Translations under genes and position numbers: made by a program
DNA from: Acetilactobacillus jinshanensis
GTDB lineage: Bacteria > Bacillota > Bacilli > Lactobacillales > Lactobacillaceae
Direction: 5' to 3'
Length of the DNA stretch: 64,000 bases
Assembly (NCBI RefSeq): GCF_004359375.1
Contig: NZ_CP034726.1
Location: 1,116,001-1,180,000 of the forward strand
Notes under the pieces: generated by a model
The model's database searches: none
The model's input: the letters and a program-made list of their open reading frames with translations, nothing else
What the model was told of the DNA's origin: nothing
Shown: piece by piece, positions 43,267 through 51,054 of the stretch
How positions within the stretch are numbered: the first letter of the stretch is position 1
How the letters are laid out: each line of letters begins with the position of its first letter

Positions 43267-43746
43267 CTAACGAACCACCATTACGGGAACGTTAGCGTAT
43301 CGGGTTATGTATGCAGCTTGACTGCCTAAATGGTGCTTGGCACCTTTTTTAGCTCTGGAACCGACGACCAATAAATCGGGTTGAACTTCTGGGATGATGT
43401 CTTTGACAATTACTTCACTTGGGTTACCAGAATCAATGATTAATTTTACATGTCTGACACCCGCTTTTTCAGCGATCTTTTTGTAGCGCTTGAGGCGATC
43501 AATTAATTTTTCCTTTTTATTGTAAGCGTCGTATGAAGATAGCTTATCAAAAGTACTGTGAAAAGTGTCCCCATAATGCTTAATTTCCATGATTGAACAC
43601 AGAATTAATTGGTAATAATCCACCCGGCGGACCTTATTAACGGCGTAACGGAACGCTAATTTAGAATCATCTGAGCCATCTAGGCAAACCATGACCTTTT
43701 GAAAGACAAATTTATTAAAGAGCTTACTTAAATTTAAACCGGTCAT
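43267..43746 (-). CDS. UspA-family universal stress protein
   Basis: About 159 residues from ATG 43746, preceded by GAGAGGTTGGTGC; the frame is open upstream but without support. 'KVMVCLDGSDDSKLAFRYAV' opens the fold, and the nucleotide-binding 'DLLVVGSRAKKGAKHHLGSQAAYITRYANVPVMVV' (GxxG-x9-GS/T-like) closes it. An ATP-binding stress protein by family; specific role unknown. Confidence 0.9.
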   Translation of the reverse strand: MTGLNLSKLFNKFVFQKVMVCLDGSDDSKLAFRYAVNKVRRVDYYQLILCSIMEIKHYGDTFHSTFDKLSSYDAYNKKEKLIDRLKRYKKIAEKAGVRHVKLIIDSGNPSEVIVKDIIPEVQPDLLVVGSRAKKGAKHHLGSQAAYITRYANVPVMVVR

Positions 43747-43939
43747 ATGCACCAACCTCTCTACAAAAAAGCAGAATACTTCACTATCTTCATAGTATGG
43801 CGATGACAACTTGGTTATCTCATGATATTTAACCTAGACTCTGGCTAATTTACAGATGAAAAAATGACGTTAATTTCAAACGTCATTTCGATAAATTATT
43901 TAAATAAGATATAATGATTATTTAAAAGGATCGATATTA

Positions 43940-44317
43940 ATGACTAAAAACGTAATTAAGCAATTAAATCAAATTAAGGCCAATGCATTTAATCATGACG
44001 AATCATTTGAAGGCCTTATTAATAGCATTATTAAAATCTGCCAGCCAGAATTTAACATTAAGAAATTCTACAATGAATTTGGCTTAATTACCTACCGGGA
44101 TGCGTTAGATTTATTGAAGAACAATATTATCGCCGCAAAACGTCAGCATGACTTATCGGACGCTGAATATTTTAGGGAACAAAAAAGCTCTTTAAATTCT
44201 AGAGAGCCCTATTTCATGGAAACCATTCACGGCTGCCATATTGCGCCTACCGTTCATCCCGTTACGACGCAAGACATTGCAGACATGATCGAAATCATTA
44301 AGAATAAAATTAAATAA
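43940..44317 (+). CDS. Hypothetical protein, 125 residues
   Basis: A soluble, mostly helical protein beginning 'MTKNVIKQLNQIKANAFN' and ending 'DIADMIEIIKNKIK'. AAAAGGATCG precedes the ATG. The middle 'GCHIAPTVHPVTTQDIADM' has several His. No motif was recognised. It ends one base before the convergent secreted-protein stop, with no obvious terminator between. Confidence 0.6.
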   Translation: MTKNVIKQLNQIKANAFNHDESFEGLINSIIKICQPEFNIKKFYNEFGLITYRDALDLLKNNIIAAKRQHDLSDAEYFREQKSSLNSREPYFMETIHGCHIAPTVHPVTTQDIADMIEIIKNKIK

Positions 44318-44599
44318 TTATTTATGATTTAATTTATTTTCTAGACGATTCAGTAAACTTAAGTCATTACTATATTCGGTCGATAAGATTCGCCGGTGTT
44401 TCTTCAAACGCTTCATTTCTCGCTTCAGATGTTCAATCCGTGATTTAATTTGGTCCTTTGGATTAACATTAGCGACATTTGACGGTGGAGTTGGCTTCTT
44501 GACAGTTTTCGTATTGGCGTTGGCGGATCCGCCAGCTAATGACATAAATACTATTAATGATGCAATGACGGTTAATAATTTCTTAGTGAATTTATTCAT
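44318..44599 (-). CDS. Small secreted coiled-coil protein
   Basis: 93 residues. A signal peptide 'MNKFTKKLLTVIASLIVFMS' with a probable cleavage after 'GGSANA' is followed by a Pro/Thr linker and a charged helix ('SRIEHLKREMKRLKKHRRIL') likely forming a coiled coil. AAAGGCCGG precedes the ATG. Function unknown; it lacks a lipobox and a sorting signal, so it is probably released. Confidence 0.7.
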   Translation of the reverse strand: MNKFTKKLLTVIASLIVFMSLAGGSANANTKTVKKPTPPSNVANVNPKDQIKSRIEHLKREMKRLKKHRRILSTEYSNDLSLLNRLENKLNHK

Positions 44600-44706
44600 A
44601 TTATCCGGCCTTTCATGTCCAAGATACCAAATTATTTTATGGATAATCTTTTCATTAGTCAGCCGGATACTGTTAATTTTTAAGAAATATAACTATAAAT
44701 CAAAGC

Positions 44707-45255
44707 TTATTCCAAAATATTCACAAAATTCATATGGAGTAATTTAATGTCATTAACATAAGGTTTTAGATCCTTATCGATATCGATAAAGCTACTTCCA
44801 TTAAACATTCTTTGACTAATGGAGATTGATGGATTAACAGCCATTCGTTTCATCTTTAAGCAACTCATGACTAAGAGCATTGAAGCATACGACTGAGCAC
44901 CACCGTGAAAGCCATAGGTAATGCAACTAACCGGCTTATTTTGCCATTCTTTGCCCAAGTAATCGATGGCGTTCTTCAAAACTGCAGGATAGCCCCAGTT
45001 GTACTGTGGGAATAAGAAGATAATCCCATCGTATGATTTAATCGTCTTGCTCCACTGAAGAGTATGCTGTTTATGATATTTACCGGTCATCGGCATTTCT
45101 TCTTCATCCAAGAATGGCAGATTAACTTTCTTTAGATCAATAATGTCATACTGAATGGATCCCTGGTTCAAAATGTTTTGTGCCCATTTAGCGATTTCTG
45201 GGCTAATTCTTGTTGGCCGGGTTGAACCTAAAATAATTGCAACGTGTTTAGTCAT
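44707..45255 (-). CDS. NADPH-dependent FMN reductase family protein
   Basis: 182 residues, flavodoxin-like. 'VAIILGSTRPTRISPEIAKW' is the FMN phosphate-binding loop, 'PQYNWGYPAVLKNAIDYL' is the second flavin contact region, and 'SCITYGFHGGAQSYAS' is the third. Such enzymes reduce FMN, azo dyes or quinones; the substrate is unknown. Likely a single gene with GGAGATAG ribosome site. Confidence 0.88.
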   Translation of the reverse strand: MTKHVAIILGSTRPTRISPEIAKWAQNILNQGSIQYDIIDLKKVNLPFLDEEEMPMTGKYHKQHTLQWSKTIKSYDGIIFLFPQYNWGYPAVLKNAIDYLGKEWQNKPVSCITYGFHGGAQSYASMLLVMSCLKMKRMAVNPSISISQRMFNGSSFIDIDKDLKPYVNDIKLLHMNFVNILE

Positions 45256-45382
45256 AATATCTATCTCCTTATCCTACAGATAGCTAATTAAACTAATAGC
45301 CATGTATTTCTACGTTAGCAATAACGTCACTAGCTTTCCACAATAAAGATCCAGAGTATCATGAATCTTCATGCGATTGATA

Positions 45383-45694
45383 TTACCACGTTGCAACTCC
45401 TTTTATCACTAGGAAAATCGTTAATACTACTAATATCATTCCGTAAATAATCACGTGAGCAAGCCAGTGTTGACGAACTAACTTTAGGTAATCTACCACG
45501 TTATAATATCCGATCGTGTCACTTAAGAACCACAAGAACCACATTTCTACAACGGGTAGCCAAAGCAACACGACCGGAATTACGACTGGTAAATATATTT
45601 TGAACAAATATTTCCTTAATATAAAAGCAATTATAAATAAAAATAGTAAATAATATAAGAAAATTGCGTTCTTAGTTAAATCCTTATCAGTCAT
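45383..45694 (-). CDS. Hypothetical membrane protein, 103 residues
   Basis: Three hydrophobic segments (about 12-28, 32-55 and 76-98). No family recognised. It starts 13 bp after the quinone oxidoreductase gene on the same strand and is probably co-transcribed. The Trp-rich second segment ('LLWLPVVEMWFLWFL') is the only distinctive feature. Confidence 0.65.
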   Translation of the reverse strand: MTDKDLTKNAIFLYYLLFLFIIAFILRKYLFKIYLPVVIPVVLLWLPVVEMWFLWFLSDTIGYYNVVDYLKLVRQHWLAHVIIYGMILVVLTIFLVIKGVATW

Positions 45695-45706
45695 TCAATC
45701 ATCGCT

Positions 45707-46273
45707 CTATAAATGCTTTAATTCAGATGAACACTTTCTCATAAAGGTAATCCTTCTTGAAAGCGTGTCCTTAGCAGAGTCCATACTCCCCATAATTAAG
45801 TGACGAGTTAACTTAATTCCACATGAACCTAAGATAAAGTGTTTCCAACGGGTGATTACACCGCCAAATAAGCTATAGAAGAACGTTGGTGCGTGACAGG
45901 TTAGAAACATTTCAGCGGTTCGCCCTTTCAATAACGGGATTGACTTTAAGCCCTCGAAATGATAAGCAAAGCCAGGTGTAAAAACTCGTTCAATCCATCC
46001 TTTTAAAATTGATGGTTCAGCAGACCACCAGACCGGGAAGAAGAACACTAAATGATCAGCCCATTTAATCAATTCTTGCATCTTATTCGGATAACTTTCG
46101 TCATCCATGTGCTGACGATAACCATATCTTAAAACAGGATCAAAATGATCAGTAGCTAAATCGACTAATTTAACGTCTTTCTGCATTTTCTTTGCGGTTT
46201 TGCAATAGTATAAGGCATTAGCGTGAGTATATGACTTTGCGTCTGGACTGCCTTGAATAACAAGAATTTTCAT
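45707..46273 (-). CDS. NAD(P)H dehydrogenase (quinone) / flavodoxin-fold oxidoreductase
   Basis: 188 residues, MdaB/KefF-like. 'KILVIQGSPDAKSYTHANAL' is the flavin loop, 'WADHLVFFFPVWWSAEPSILKGWIERVFTPGFAY' is the strongly conserved core, and 'GRTAEMFLTCHAP' follows. Reduces quinones or related electrophiles with a flavin cofactor. First of a pair with the small membrane protein. Confidence 0.9.
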   Translation of the reverse strand: MKILVIQGSPDAKSYTHANALYYCKTAKKMQKDVKLVDLATDHFDPVLRYGYRQHMDDESYPNKMQELIKWADHLVFFFPVWWSAEPSILKGWIERVFTPGFAYHFEGLKSIPLLKGRTAEMFLTCHAPTFFYSLFGGVITRWKHFILGSCGIKLTRHLIMGSMDSAKDTLSRRITFMRKCSSELKHL

Positions 46274-46366
46274 TATTTTATTATCCTTTGATGATTAGTT
46301 TTATTAAATGTAGTGTACCAAATTTTAGCCAAAATAAAAATCCACCAGAAAATCTGATGGATAATG

Positions 46367-46738
46367 TTAAGCATTAATTTGGTTAATCTTTAATTTTCGT
46401 TTAACGATCCTAATTAGCTTATTCATTTTCTTGTATGAATACGAATTTTTACCAATTGTACACCACGTAAAAATAGCAGTATTATTAACAATTAAACGAT
46501 TCTGAATACCTTTTCGGCTGATTTGAATCTTATGCATATTTCTTAACGAATAATATCTTGATTTGCCATGATGAAGTGTTATCCGGAATAGTTTAGTGGG
46601 GCCTAGATTCACGGCAATTCCATCACCACCGAAGTATACGATTTTATACCGCATTAGTTCCTTAATAACAACTGATTTCTTATATAGATAAGGCCTTAGA
46701 GTACTCTTAGTTGGCATATAAAATGGTGCAAACGACAT
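46367..46738 (-). CDS. Hypothetical basic protein, 123 residues
   Basis: Beginning 'MSFAPFYMPTKSTLRPYLYK', it has many Lys/Arg/Tyr, alternating strands ('YKIVYFGGDGIAVNLGPTKLFRITLHHGK'), and a C-terminal basic helix. This resembles a small beta-rich PH-like fold, but that is only an impression. It starts 18 bp after the YbjQ-family gene on the same strand. Confidence 0.55.
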   Translation of the reverse strand: MSFAPFYMPTKSTLRPYLYKKSVVIKELMRYKIVYFGGDGIAVNLGPTKLFRITLHHGKSRYYSLRNMHKIQISRKGIQNRLIVNNTAIFTWCTIGKNSYSYKKMNKLIRIVKRKLKINQINA

Positions 46739-46756
46739 CTTGGATCACCAGGCCCT

Positions 46757-47074
46757 TTACTTATCCGTAAATTTGACGGCCGTGCCATATGCAATCACGG
46801 TTTCCATATCACGAGAAATGGAATCAGAGTCAAAACGCATCATAACGACCGCATCGGCGCCTAATTTCTGAGCATTACTCTTCATGCGGTTAAGAGCCCG
46901 ATCACGTGATTTAGCAACGATTTTAGTATAAGCCCCAATCTCACCACCGATTAAATTCTTAAGGCTAGCACCTAAATTACTAACGACATTAGGTGACATC
47001 GTAACGATTCCCATGACGCCACCCAGAACTTTATACTGGTGGCCAGGTAAGTGTTCTGTAGTTGAAATGATCAT
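46757..47074 (-). CDS. YbjQ/UPF0145 (DUF74) family protein
   Basis: 105 residues. 'VLGGVMGIVTMSPNVVSNLGASLKNLIGGEIGAYTKIVAKSRDRAL' and 'KLGADAVVMMRFDSDSI' are the family signatures; homologues form pentameric rings and are sometimes annotated as heavy-metal-binding. GGAGGTCCG precedes the ATG. Function unknown. Confidence 0.9.
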   Translation of the reverse strand: MIISTTEHLPGHQYKVLGGVMGIVTMSPNVVSNLGASLKNLIGGEIGAYTKIVAKSRDRALNRMKSNAQKLGADAVVMMRFDSDSISRDMETVIAYGTAVKFTDK

Positions 47075-47162
47075 TTAACGGACCTCCAAATTTCATGAAT
47101 AATTGTAAATATAATGCCACTTGTGGAAGCAAAATGTCAATATGTTAAATAGAACCGGAATT

Positions 47163-47447
47163 TTATTCATACCTTATTTCCGTACAATAATGAACACGAT
47201 TAATATTTAGACCTACGGGCACTACCTGAGTATTAACATTAATAATTTTATAATGATTTTGGCGTAGTTTGTCGATAAACTTATTTAAATCTAGCGAATA
47301 GTGATTAGTAAAAAATTCTTGACTATGATTTTTCTTAATCATCGAGAATCTGAAGCTGCTAATGCCTTCCAATTCGATAAGATGCCATTGACCATCCTTT
47401 GGATGTAATTGCTGAAAAATAGTGTCCATATTTTGCTTCTTTAACAT
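47163..47447 (-). CDS. Hypothetical protein, 94 residues
   Basis: A soluble small protein beginning 'MLKKQNMDTIFQQLHPK', with 'WHLIELEGISSFRFSMIKK' and 'VVPVGLNINRVHYCTEIRYE'. AAAGGAAATGATAT precedes the ATG. It lies 21 bp after the secreted-protein gene and is probably in the same transcript. Unrecognised. Confidence 0.55.
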   Translation of the reverse strand: MLKKQNMDTIFQQLHPKDGQWHLIELEGISSFRFSMIKKNHSQEFFTNHYSLDLNKFIDKLRQNHYKIINVNTQVVPVGLNINRVHYCTEIRYE

Positions 47448-47468
47448 AATATCATTTCCTTTAAATCT

Positions 47469-47777
47469 TTAATTACTTTTAAAATTCAATGAAAATACCT
47501 TATTACTACGATCATATGATTCACGGTTGATTTTGTTACCATGATAATGCTTGGCAAAAAGCACATCTTGTTCGACCGTAAGTTCTAATGCCTGTCCTTT
47601 ATGAACTTTTGTATAATGTCTAGCAATGCATTTGTCATTACGTTTCACATTAGCATCAACAGTAATCCCACTTTTTACAGCACTTTTAGGAACGTGATAA
47701 CAATTGGCATAAGGACTGGGAACAAATATCAAGCCTAAGATGGCAGTAACAGCAATCATACTTAAGATTTTATCCAC
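47469..47777 (-). CDS. Small exported protein with unusual overlapping start
   Basis: 102 residues from GTG 47777. An N-terminal hydrophobic stretch ('ILSMIAVTAILGLIFVP') with a possible signal cleavage after 'SPYA' precedes a basic domain with two Cys and several His. The only strong ribosome site (AGGAGGTG) serves a nine-codon frame 'MPIEMTMGG' whose stop TAA overlaps this start, so translation may be coupled, or a one-base frameshift may have split the original N terminus. Confidence 0.5.
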   Translation of the reverse strand: MDKILSMIAVTAILGLIFVPSPYANCYHVPKSAVKSGITVDANVKRNDKCIARHYTKVHKGQALELTVEQDVLFAKHYHGNKINRESYDRSNKVFSLNFKSN

Positions 47778-47851
47778 CCATAGTCATCTCGATTGGCATT
47801 AAAGACACCTCCTCATAATTTTCAATTGTTAGTTTATTAAAGAATGTGTCT

Positions 47852-47893
47852 CATGCCAAGCTCTAATTCTTGGACATGCGTCATTTTGGCATG
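47852..47893. promoter_or_regulatory. Cluster of CATGCCAA / TTGGCATG inverted repeats
   Basis: CATGCCAA (47853-47860), TTGGACATG (47870-47878) and TTGGCATG (47886-47893) form nested inverted repeats between the divergent secreted-protein operon and the XRE regulator. Likely operator of that regulator (inference). Confidence 0.45.
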
Positions 47894-47984
47894 TCTCATT
47901 ATCTTTCCCATCGATTTCCACCTATCACATCAACATTTCTAGAGATTGATTTAAGTGGCTATGATATAATGAATTTACTACATC

Positions 47985-48614
47985 ATGATAGAAAGATTGA
48001 TTATTCACATGAAATTAGCTAATAATCTAAAGATATATCGACAAAAGAAACACTATACCCAAACTAAATTAGCTAATAAATTACATGTTTCGAGGAAAAC
48101 GATCTCAAACTGGGAAAACGGTCGAAGCCAACCTAGTTATCAGATGCTAGATAAATTAAGTAAAATTTATGGAGTATCAACGTCTAATCTTCTGAGTGGT
48201 AAATCGAACAAGATAAGTAAAGCTATTTTTATTTCTTATTTTTTAAACGTAATTTTATTAATTAGTTACTATCCAACAACTGTTTATGACTTAAGAATAT
48301 TTAATTTTACCTTTTTATTTTTGTCCCTTAATTTAATATTCTTAATCATTAATTATAAGAGATGGTGTTATGTGATTACGAATAAACTTTCTTTATGCTT
48401 TATTTTATTTGTGTCACTTATTGATTTAATTTTGAATAGCTGGTTCTATTTAGCCCATAGTTTTGGTGCACGAGGCATCACTTATATGGCTATGTCCTAT
48501 CAAGTTCTCACTACAGCAGGTGCTATATTTATTATTATGTTGCTAACTATCTCATTCTTCATTGCACTATTATTATCTAAATACATCAAACTTGCATTCA
48601 TTAAACTTAAATGA
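47985..48614 (+). CDS. XRE-family regulator with membrane domain
   Basis: 209 residues. The N-terminal helix-turn-helix 'LKIYRQKKHYTQTKLANKLHVSRKTISNWENGRSQPS' and 'LDKLSKIYGVSTSNLLSG' are typical of XRE. About five hydrophobic segments fill residues 75-205, giving a membrane-bound regulator. An extended -10 (TATGATATAAT, 47960-47970) lies only ~15 nt upstream of the first ATG, so the second ATG (48009) may be the start. Divergent from a small secreted/orphan operon. Confidence 0.8.
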   Translation: MIERLIIHMKLANNLKIYRQKKHYTQTKLANKLHVSRKTISNWENGRSQPSYQMLDKLSKIYGVSTSNLLSGKSNKISKAIFISYFLNVILLISYYPTTVYDLRIFNFTFLFLSLNLIFLIINYKRWCYVITNKLSLCFILFVSLIDLILNSWFYLAHSFGARGITYMAMSYQVLTTAGAIFIIMLLTISFFIALLLSKYIKLAFIKLK

Positions 48615-48628
48615 TGGTAAACTAAAAT

Positions 48629-48660
48629 GCTCAACTTATTTAAAGTTGAGCGTGTTTTTG
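48629..48660. terminator. Terminator between XRE regulator and the ABC operon
   Basis: GCTCAACTT / AAGTTGAGC stem followed by GTGTTTTTG, between convergent genes. Confidence 0.85.
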
Positions 48661-48674
48661 AATAAACATAAATT

Positions 48675-48920
48675 TCATCTAGATTTACTTATCTTATACT
48701 GGTGATAACCAACATCAATAATACTTAATAACAGAAAGAAACATATTCCACCGATTAGAGCGTCATTAATAAATAGATACCAATAATAGCTCCAATCTAA
48801 ATAGCCTTTATTAAAATAATCTAAGCTACCCTTTACCAAGATACACACTACATATAATGGAATTACAAAACGTGATTCCATATCCAAAGTATCTTTTATC
48901 ACTCTTTTAATAAAGTTCAT
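48675..48920 (-). CDS. Small membrane protein, 81 residues
   Basis: Two hydrophobic segments ('FVIPLYVVCILVKGSLDYF' and 'LFINDALIGGICFFLLLSII') between charged ends. It follows the ABC permease by 35 bp on the same strand, with GAGATGATA as ribosome site, so it is probably the third gene of the ABC operon. No family recognised. Confidence 0.6.
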   Translation of the reverse strand: MNFIKRVIKDTLDMESRFVIPLYVVCILVKGSLDYFNKGYLDWSYYWYLFINDALIGGICFFLLLSIIDVGYHQYKISKSR

Positions 48921-48955
48921 TGATAAATATCATCTCTTTAGTTAAGAATCGTTAA

Positions 48956-49822
48956 TTATCTAACTTTATATCTTCTATTAATCTTGGATAACGGAATCGC
49001 TAACAGGCCAAAAATAATACCAAAAGCAATAAAGGTCATGGTTAGCTTCGGCATGCTTAAGACACTACCCCACTTGATGTTGACTCCCATATAATTCTTA
49101 AAATGAGTGAGGACACTGGTCGGGATGTGCTTAAATGATTGGCTTAACTGAGATCCCATCAGAATCTTACGATAAATTGCGGCGTTATACGGTGCCGGAG
49201 TGCACTTAATAAACGTCTGGGCCGATTTAGGAATTAAACCGATCGGAATGTAAACGCAGACGAAGAAACCGGCTGCGGCACCGATGATGGTATTAATTAA
49301 TCCCAACGATTCGACTTTATGGACAAAACTTAAAATTAAGATCCCGAAAGCGGTCCAAACTAAGCTACTGAGGATCATTACTCCGATAAGCTTAGGCGTT
49401 AAACCTAGATTAAAATGAATTTTATCAGCCCACTGAAAATAGATCTCCATGATGATAAATGATGCTAATTGCATTAACGTACCGATAATAACGGCACTTA
49501 ATAAATAAGATGTCTGAATAGCCAGGTCCGATTGATCCGTCAGCATTAAATCATTGATCTGGTGCGACTGTCGATCGTTAATCATCTGACAGAGGGCGTT
49601 TAAAGTCGTGGTGATGGCGGTGATCGCCAGGACACCCGAGATGAGCCACAGATCCAATAATTTAGTGGCGTCGGGAACTTTAGTCCAGTCCGATTTAATG
49701 GTGCTTTGTAAAAAGATCAGATATAAAAAGAGGCCGATCAAAGCACCGAGCAACGAAAAGAAGATCCGGCCCTTATTTTTGAAGTACAATAATAGATTTC
49801 TCTGAACTAAGCTCCACATCAC
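48956..49822 (-). CDS. ABC-2 type exporter permease
   Basis: 288 residues, six hydrophobic segments. 'SLVQRNLLLYFKNKGRIFFSLLGALIGLFLY' is the ABC-2 N-terminal signature, and the middle 'ALCQMINDRQSHQINDLMLT' loop and a C-terminal helix are typical of DrrB-like subunits. The start overlaps the ATPase stop by 4 bp. It forms an exporter with the upstream ATPase; cargo unknown (drug or peptide). Confidence 0.88.
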   Translation of the reverse strand: MMWSLVQRNLLLYFKNKGRIFFSLLGALIGLFLYLIFLQSTIKSDWTKVPDATKLLDLWLISGVLAITAITTTLNALCQMINDRQSHQINDLMLTDQSDLAIQTSYLLSAVIIGTLMQLASFIIMEIYFQWADKIHFNLGLTPKLIGVMILSSLVWTAFGILILSFVHKVESLGLINTIIGAAAGFFVCVYIPIGLIPKSAQTFIKCTPAPYNAAIYRKILMGSQLSQSFKHIPTSVLTHFKNYMGVNIKWGSVLSMPKLTMTFIAFGIIFGLLAIPLSKINRRYKVR

Positions 49823-50709
49823 TGAACACCTTTCCCTGTCAAAGCGATAAAGATATCGTTCATATCACCTCTGCGGTAGTCAACATTGCTAACTAGATTT
49901 TTAATCCGATTTAGAAATTTAATCCCTGACTGTAACCCTGGAACTAAAATTTTAACGTGATTATGATTTACCTGATATTTCCAATCTGGATTTAATAACT
50001 TTATGATTTCGGGAATCTTTGACGATGTAACGCTTAATACATATCCTGCGTACTTATCACGTAAATTATTCATCGTATCGTGCGCGATAATCGAGCCCTT
50101 GTCAATCACGTAGGCGTAGTCGGCATGATCGGCTTCTTCTAAATAATGAGTTGTCAGCAGAATCGATAACTGACATTTCTCTCGCAACTGACGTAAGACG
50201 CGCCAAATGGCTAAACGGGTCTGAAGGTCCGGGCCCGTTGACGGTTCATCCAAAAATAATAATTCAGGCTTATTAATTAGGCTTCGGGTGATATCGACTC
50301 GCCGTCTCTGTCCTCCGGATAGCGTTCCGTACTTTTGATTTAGAAAACCTGTTAAGCCAAAAGACCGAATCAACATCTCCATAAAAGATGGATCCAGATG
50401 ATGATACATTCTAAAACGTAATTTTAGGTTTTGCTTAACGGTTAGACTATCGTCCAACGCGTTATCCTGGAAAGTAATCCCGATGTGATGATCGTAATTA
50501 CCATTTGATGGTGAAATCCCGTTTAAAGAGATTGAACCAGAGCTAGGCTTAGTTAAACCAGTCAGCATCCGCATCGTGGTGGATTTACCGGCACCGTTCG
50601 GCCCTAGGAAAGCTACGAGTTCGCCCCGGTTAATGTCCATATTAATGTGATTAACAGCTAATTTATTTTTGTAAGTAAACGTTAGGTCCCTGACTTTGAA
50701 CAAGGCCAT
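49819..50709 (-). CDS. ABC exporter ATP-binding protein
   Basis: 296 residues, DrrA/CcmA-like. Walker A 'GPNGAGKST', Q-loop 'ITFQDNALD', signature 'LSGGQRRRVDI', Walker B 'LLFLDEPSTGPD' and H-loop 'LLTTHYLEEADHADY' are complete. A C-terminal ~80-residue regulatory extension is present. GAAAGGATGATTCA precedes the ATG. Confidence 0.95.
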   Translation of the reverse strand: MALFKVRDLTFTYKNKLAVNHINMDINRGELVAFLGPNGAGKSTTMRMLTGLTKPSSGSISLNGISPSNGNYDHHIGITFQDNALDDSLTVKQNLKLRFRMYHHLDPSFMEMLIRSFGLTGFLNQKYGTLSGGQRRRVDITRSLINKPELLFLDEPSTGPDLQTRLAIWRVLRQLREKCQLSILLTTHYLEEADHADYAYVIDKGSIIAHDTMNNLRDKYAGYVLSVTSSKIPEIIKLLNPDWKYQVNHNHVKILVPGLQSGIKFLNRIKNLVSNVDYRRGDMNDIFIALTGKGVQ

Positions 50710-50875
50710 TGAATCATCCTTTCGATAATAATTAACGGTTAAAATATATCATATTTACGTTAATTTTTAAGTCCATTCTAAGAAATTGGTGATTAAATTT
50801 CTCATTTTTTATAAACGTTGGCATAACTTTGATTTCTGTTATCAAGGTGGTACCCTTACTTTGTTAATTAAATTT

Positions 50876-51025
50876 TTACCGAAATTAGGGCCTTCCATTT
50901 CTAGGCCTTGGAGCAATCTTTGCTGTAGCTATTACAGAATTTCTTACTCTGATCTAGTGCTAGCAGCCTAATTTCTCAAACGGAAATTAGGCCTTTTTAC
51001 ATTTCTGAGACTTTAATTTCGGTAA
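50876..51025 (+). promoter_or_regulatory. Structured leader with terminator/antiterminator upstream of the purine permease
   Basis: Segment A (50876-50889, TTACCGAAATTAGG) can pair with B (50967-50975, CCTAATTTC) or with C (51014-51025, TAATTTCGGTAA, 12 of 12). B also pairs with B' (50982-50991) to form an intrinsic terminator followed by CCTTTTT. An upstream domain (50828-50866) contains TTGAT / ATCAA and AAGG / CCTT stems. The whole 345-nt gap 50710-51054 therefore looks regulatory. It does not match a purine riboswitch or T-box as far as I can see. Confidence 0.65.
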
Positions 51026-51054
51026 TCTGATTTCAAACTGAAAGGAGATTTCCT

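Noticed and set aside
47163-48920. Complete bacteriocin or lantibiotic cluster around the XRE regulator and ABC exporter
   Set aside because: No peptidase-containing ABC transporter, no modification enzyme and no recognisable precursor peptide; the ABC genes are convergent and separated by a terminator.
50846-50854. GGTGGTACC as a T-box core
   Set aside because: Only about 80 nt of leader lies upstream, no stem I/specifier arrangement is visible, and the downstream gene is a purine carrier.
50786-50971. 61-codon frame in the purine-permease leader as a leader peptide
   Set aside because: No ribosome site precedes its TTG/GTG; its composition shows no codon run; overlap with strong RNA structure explains it better.
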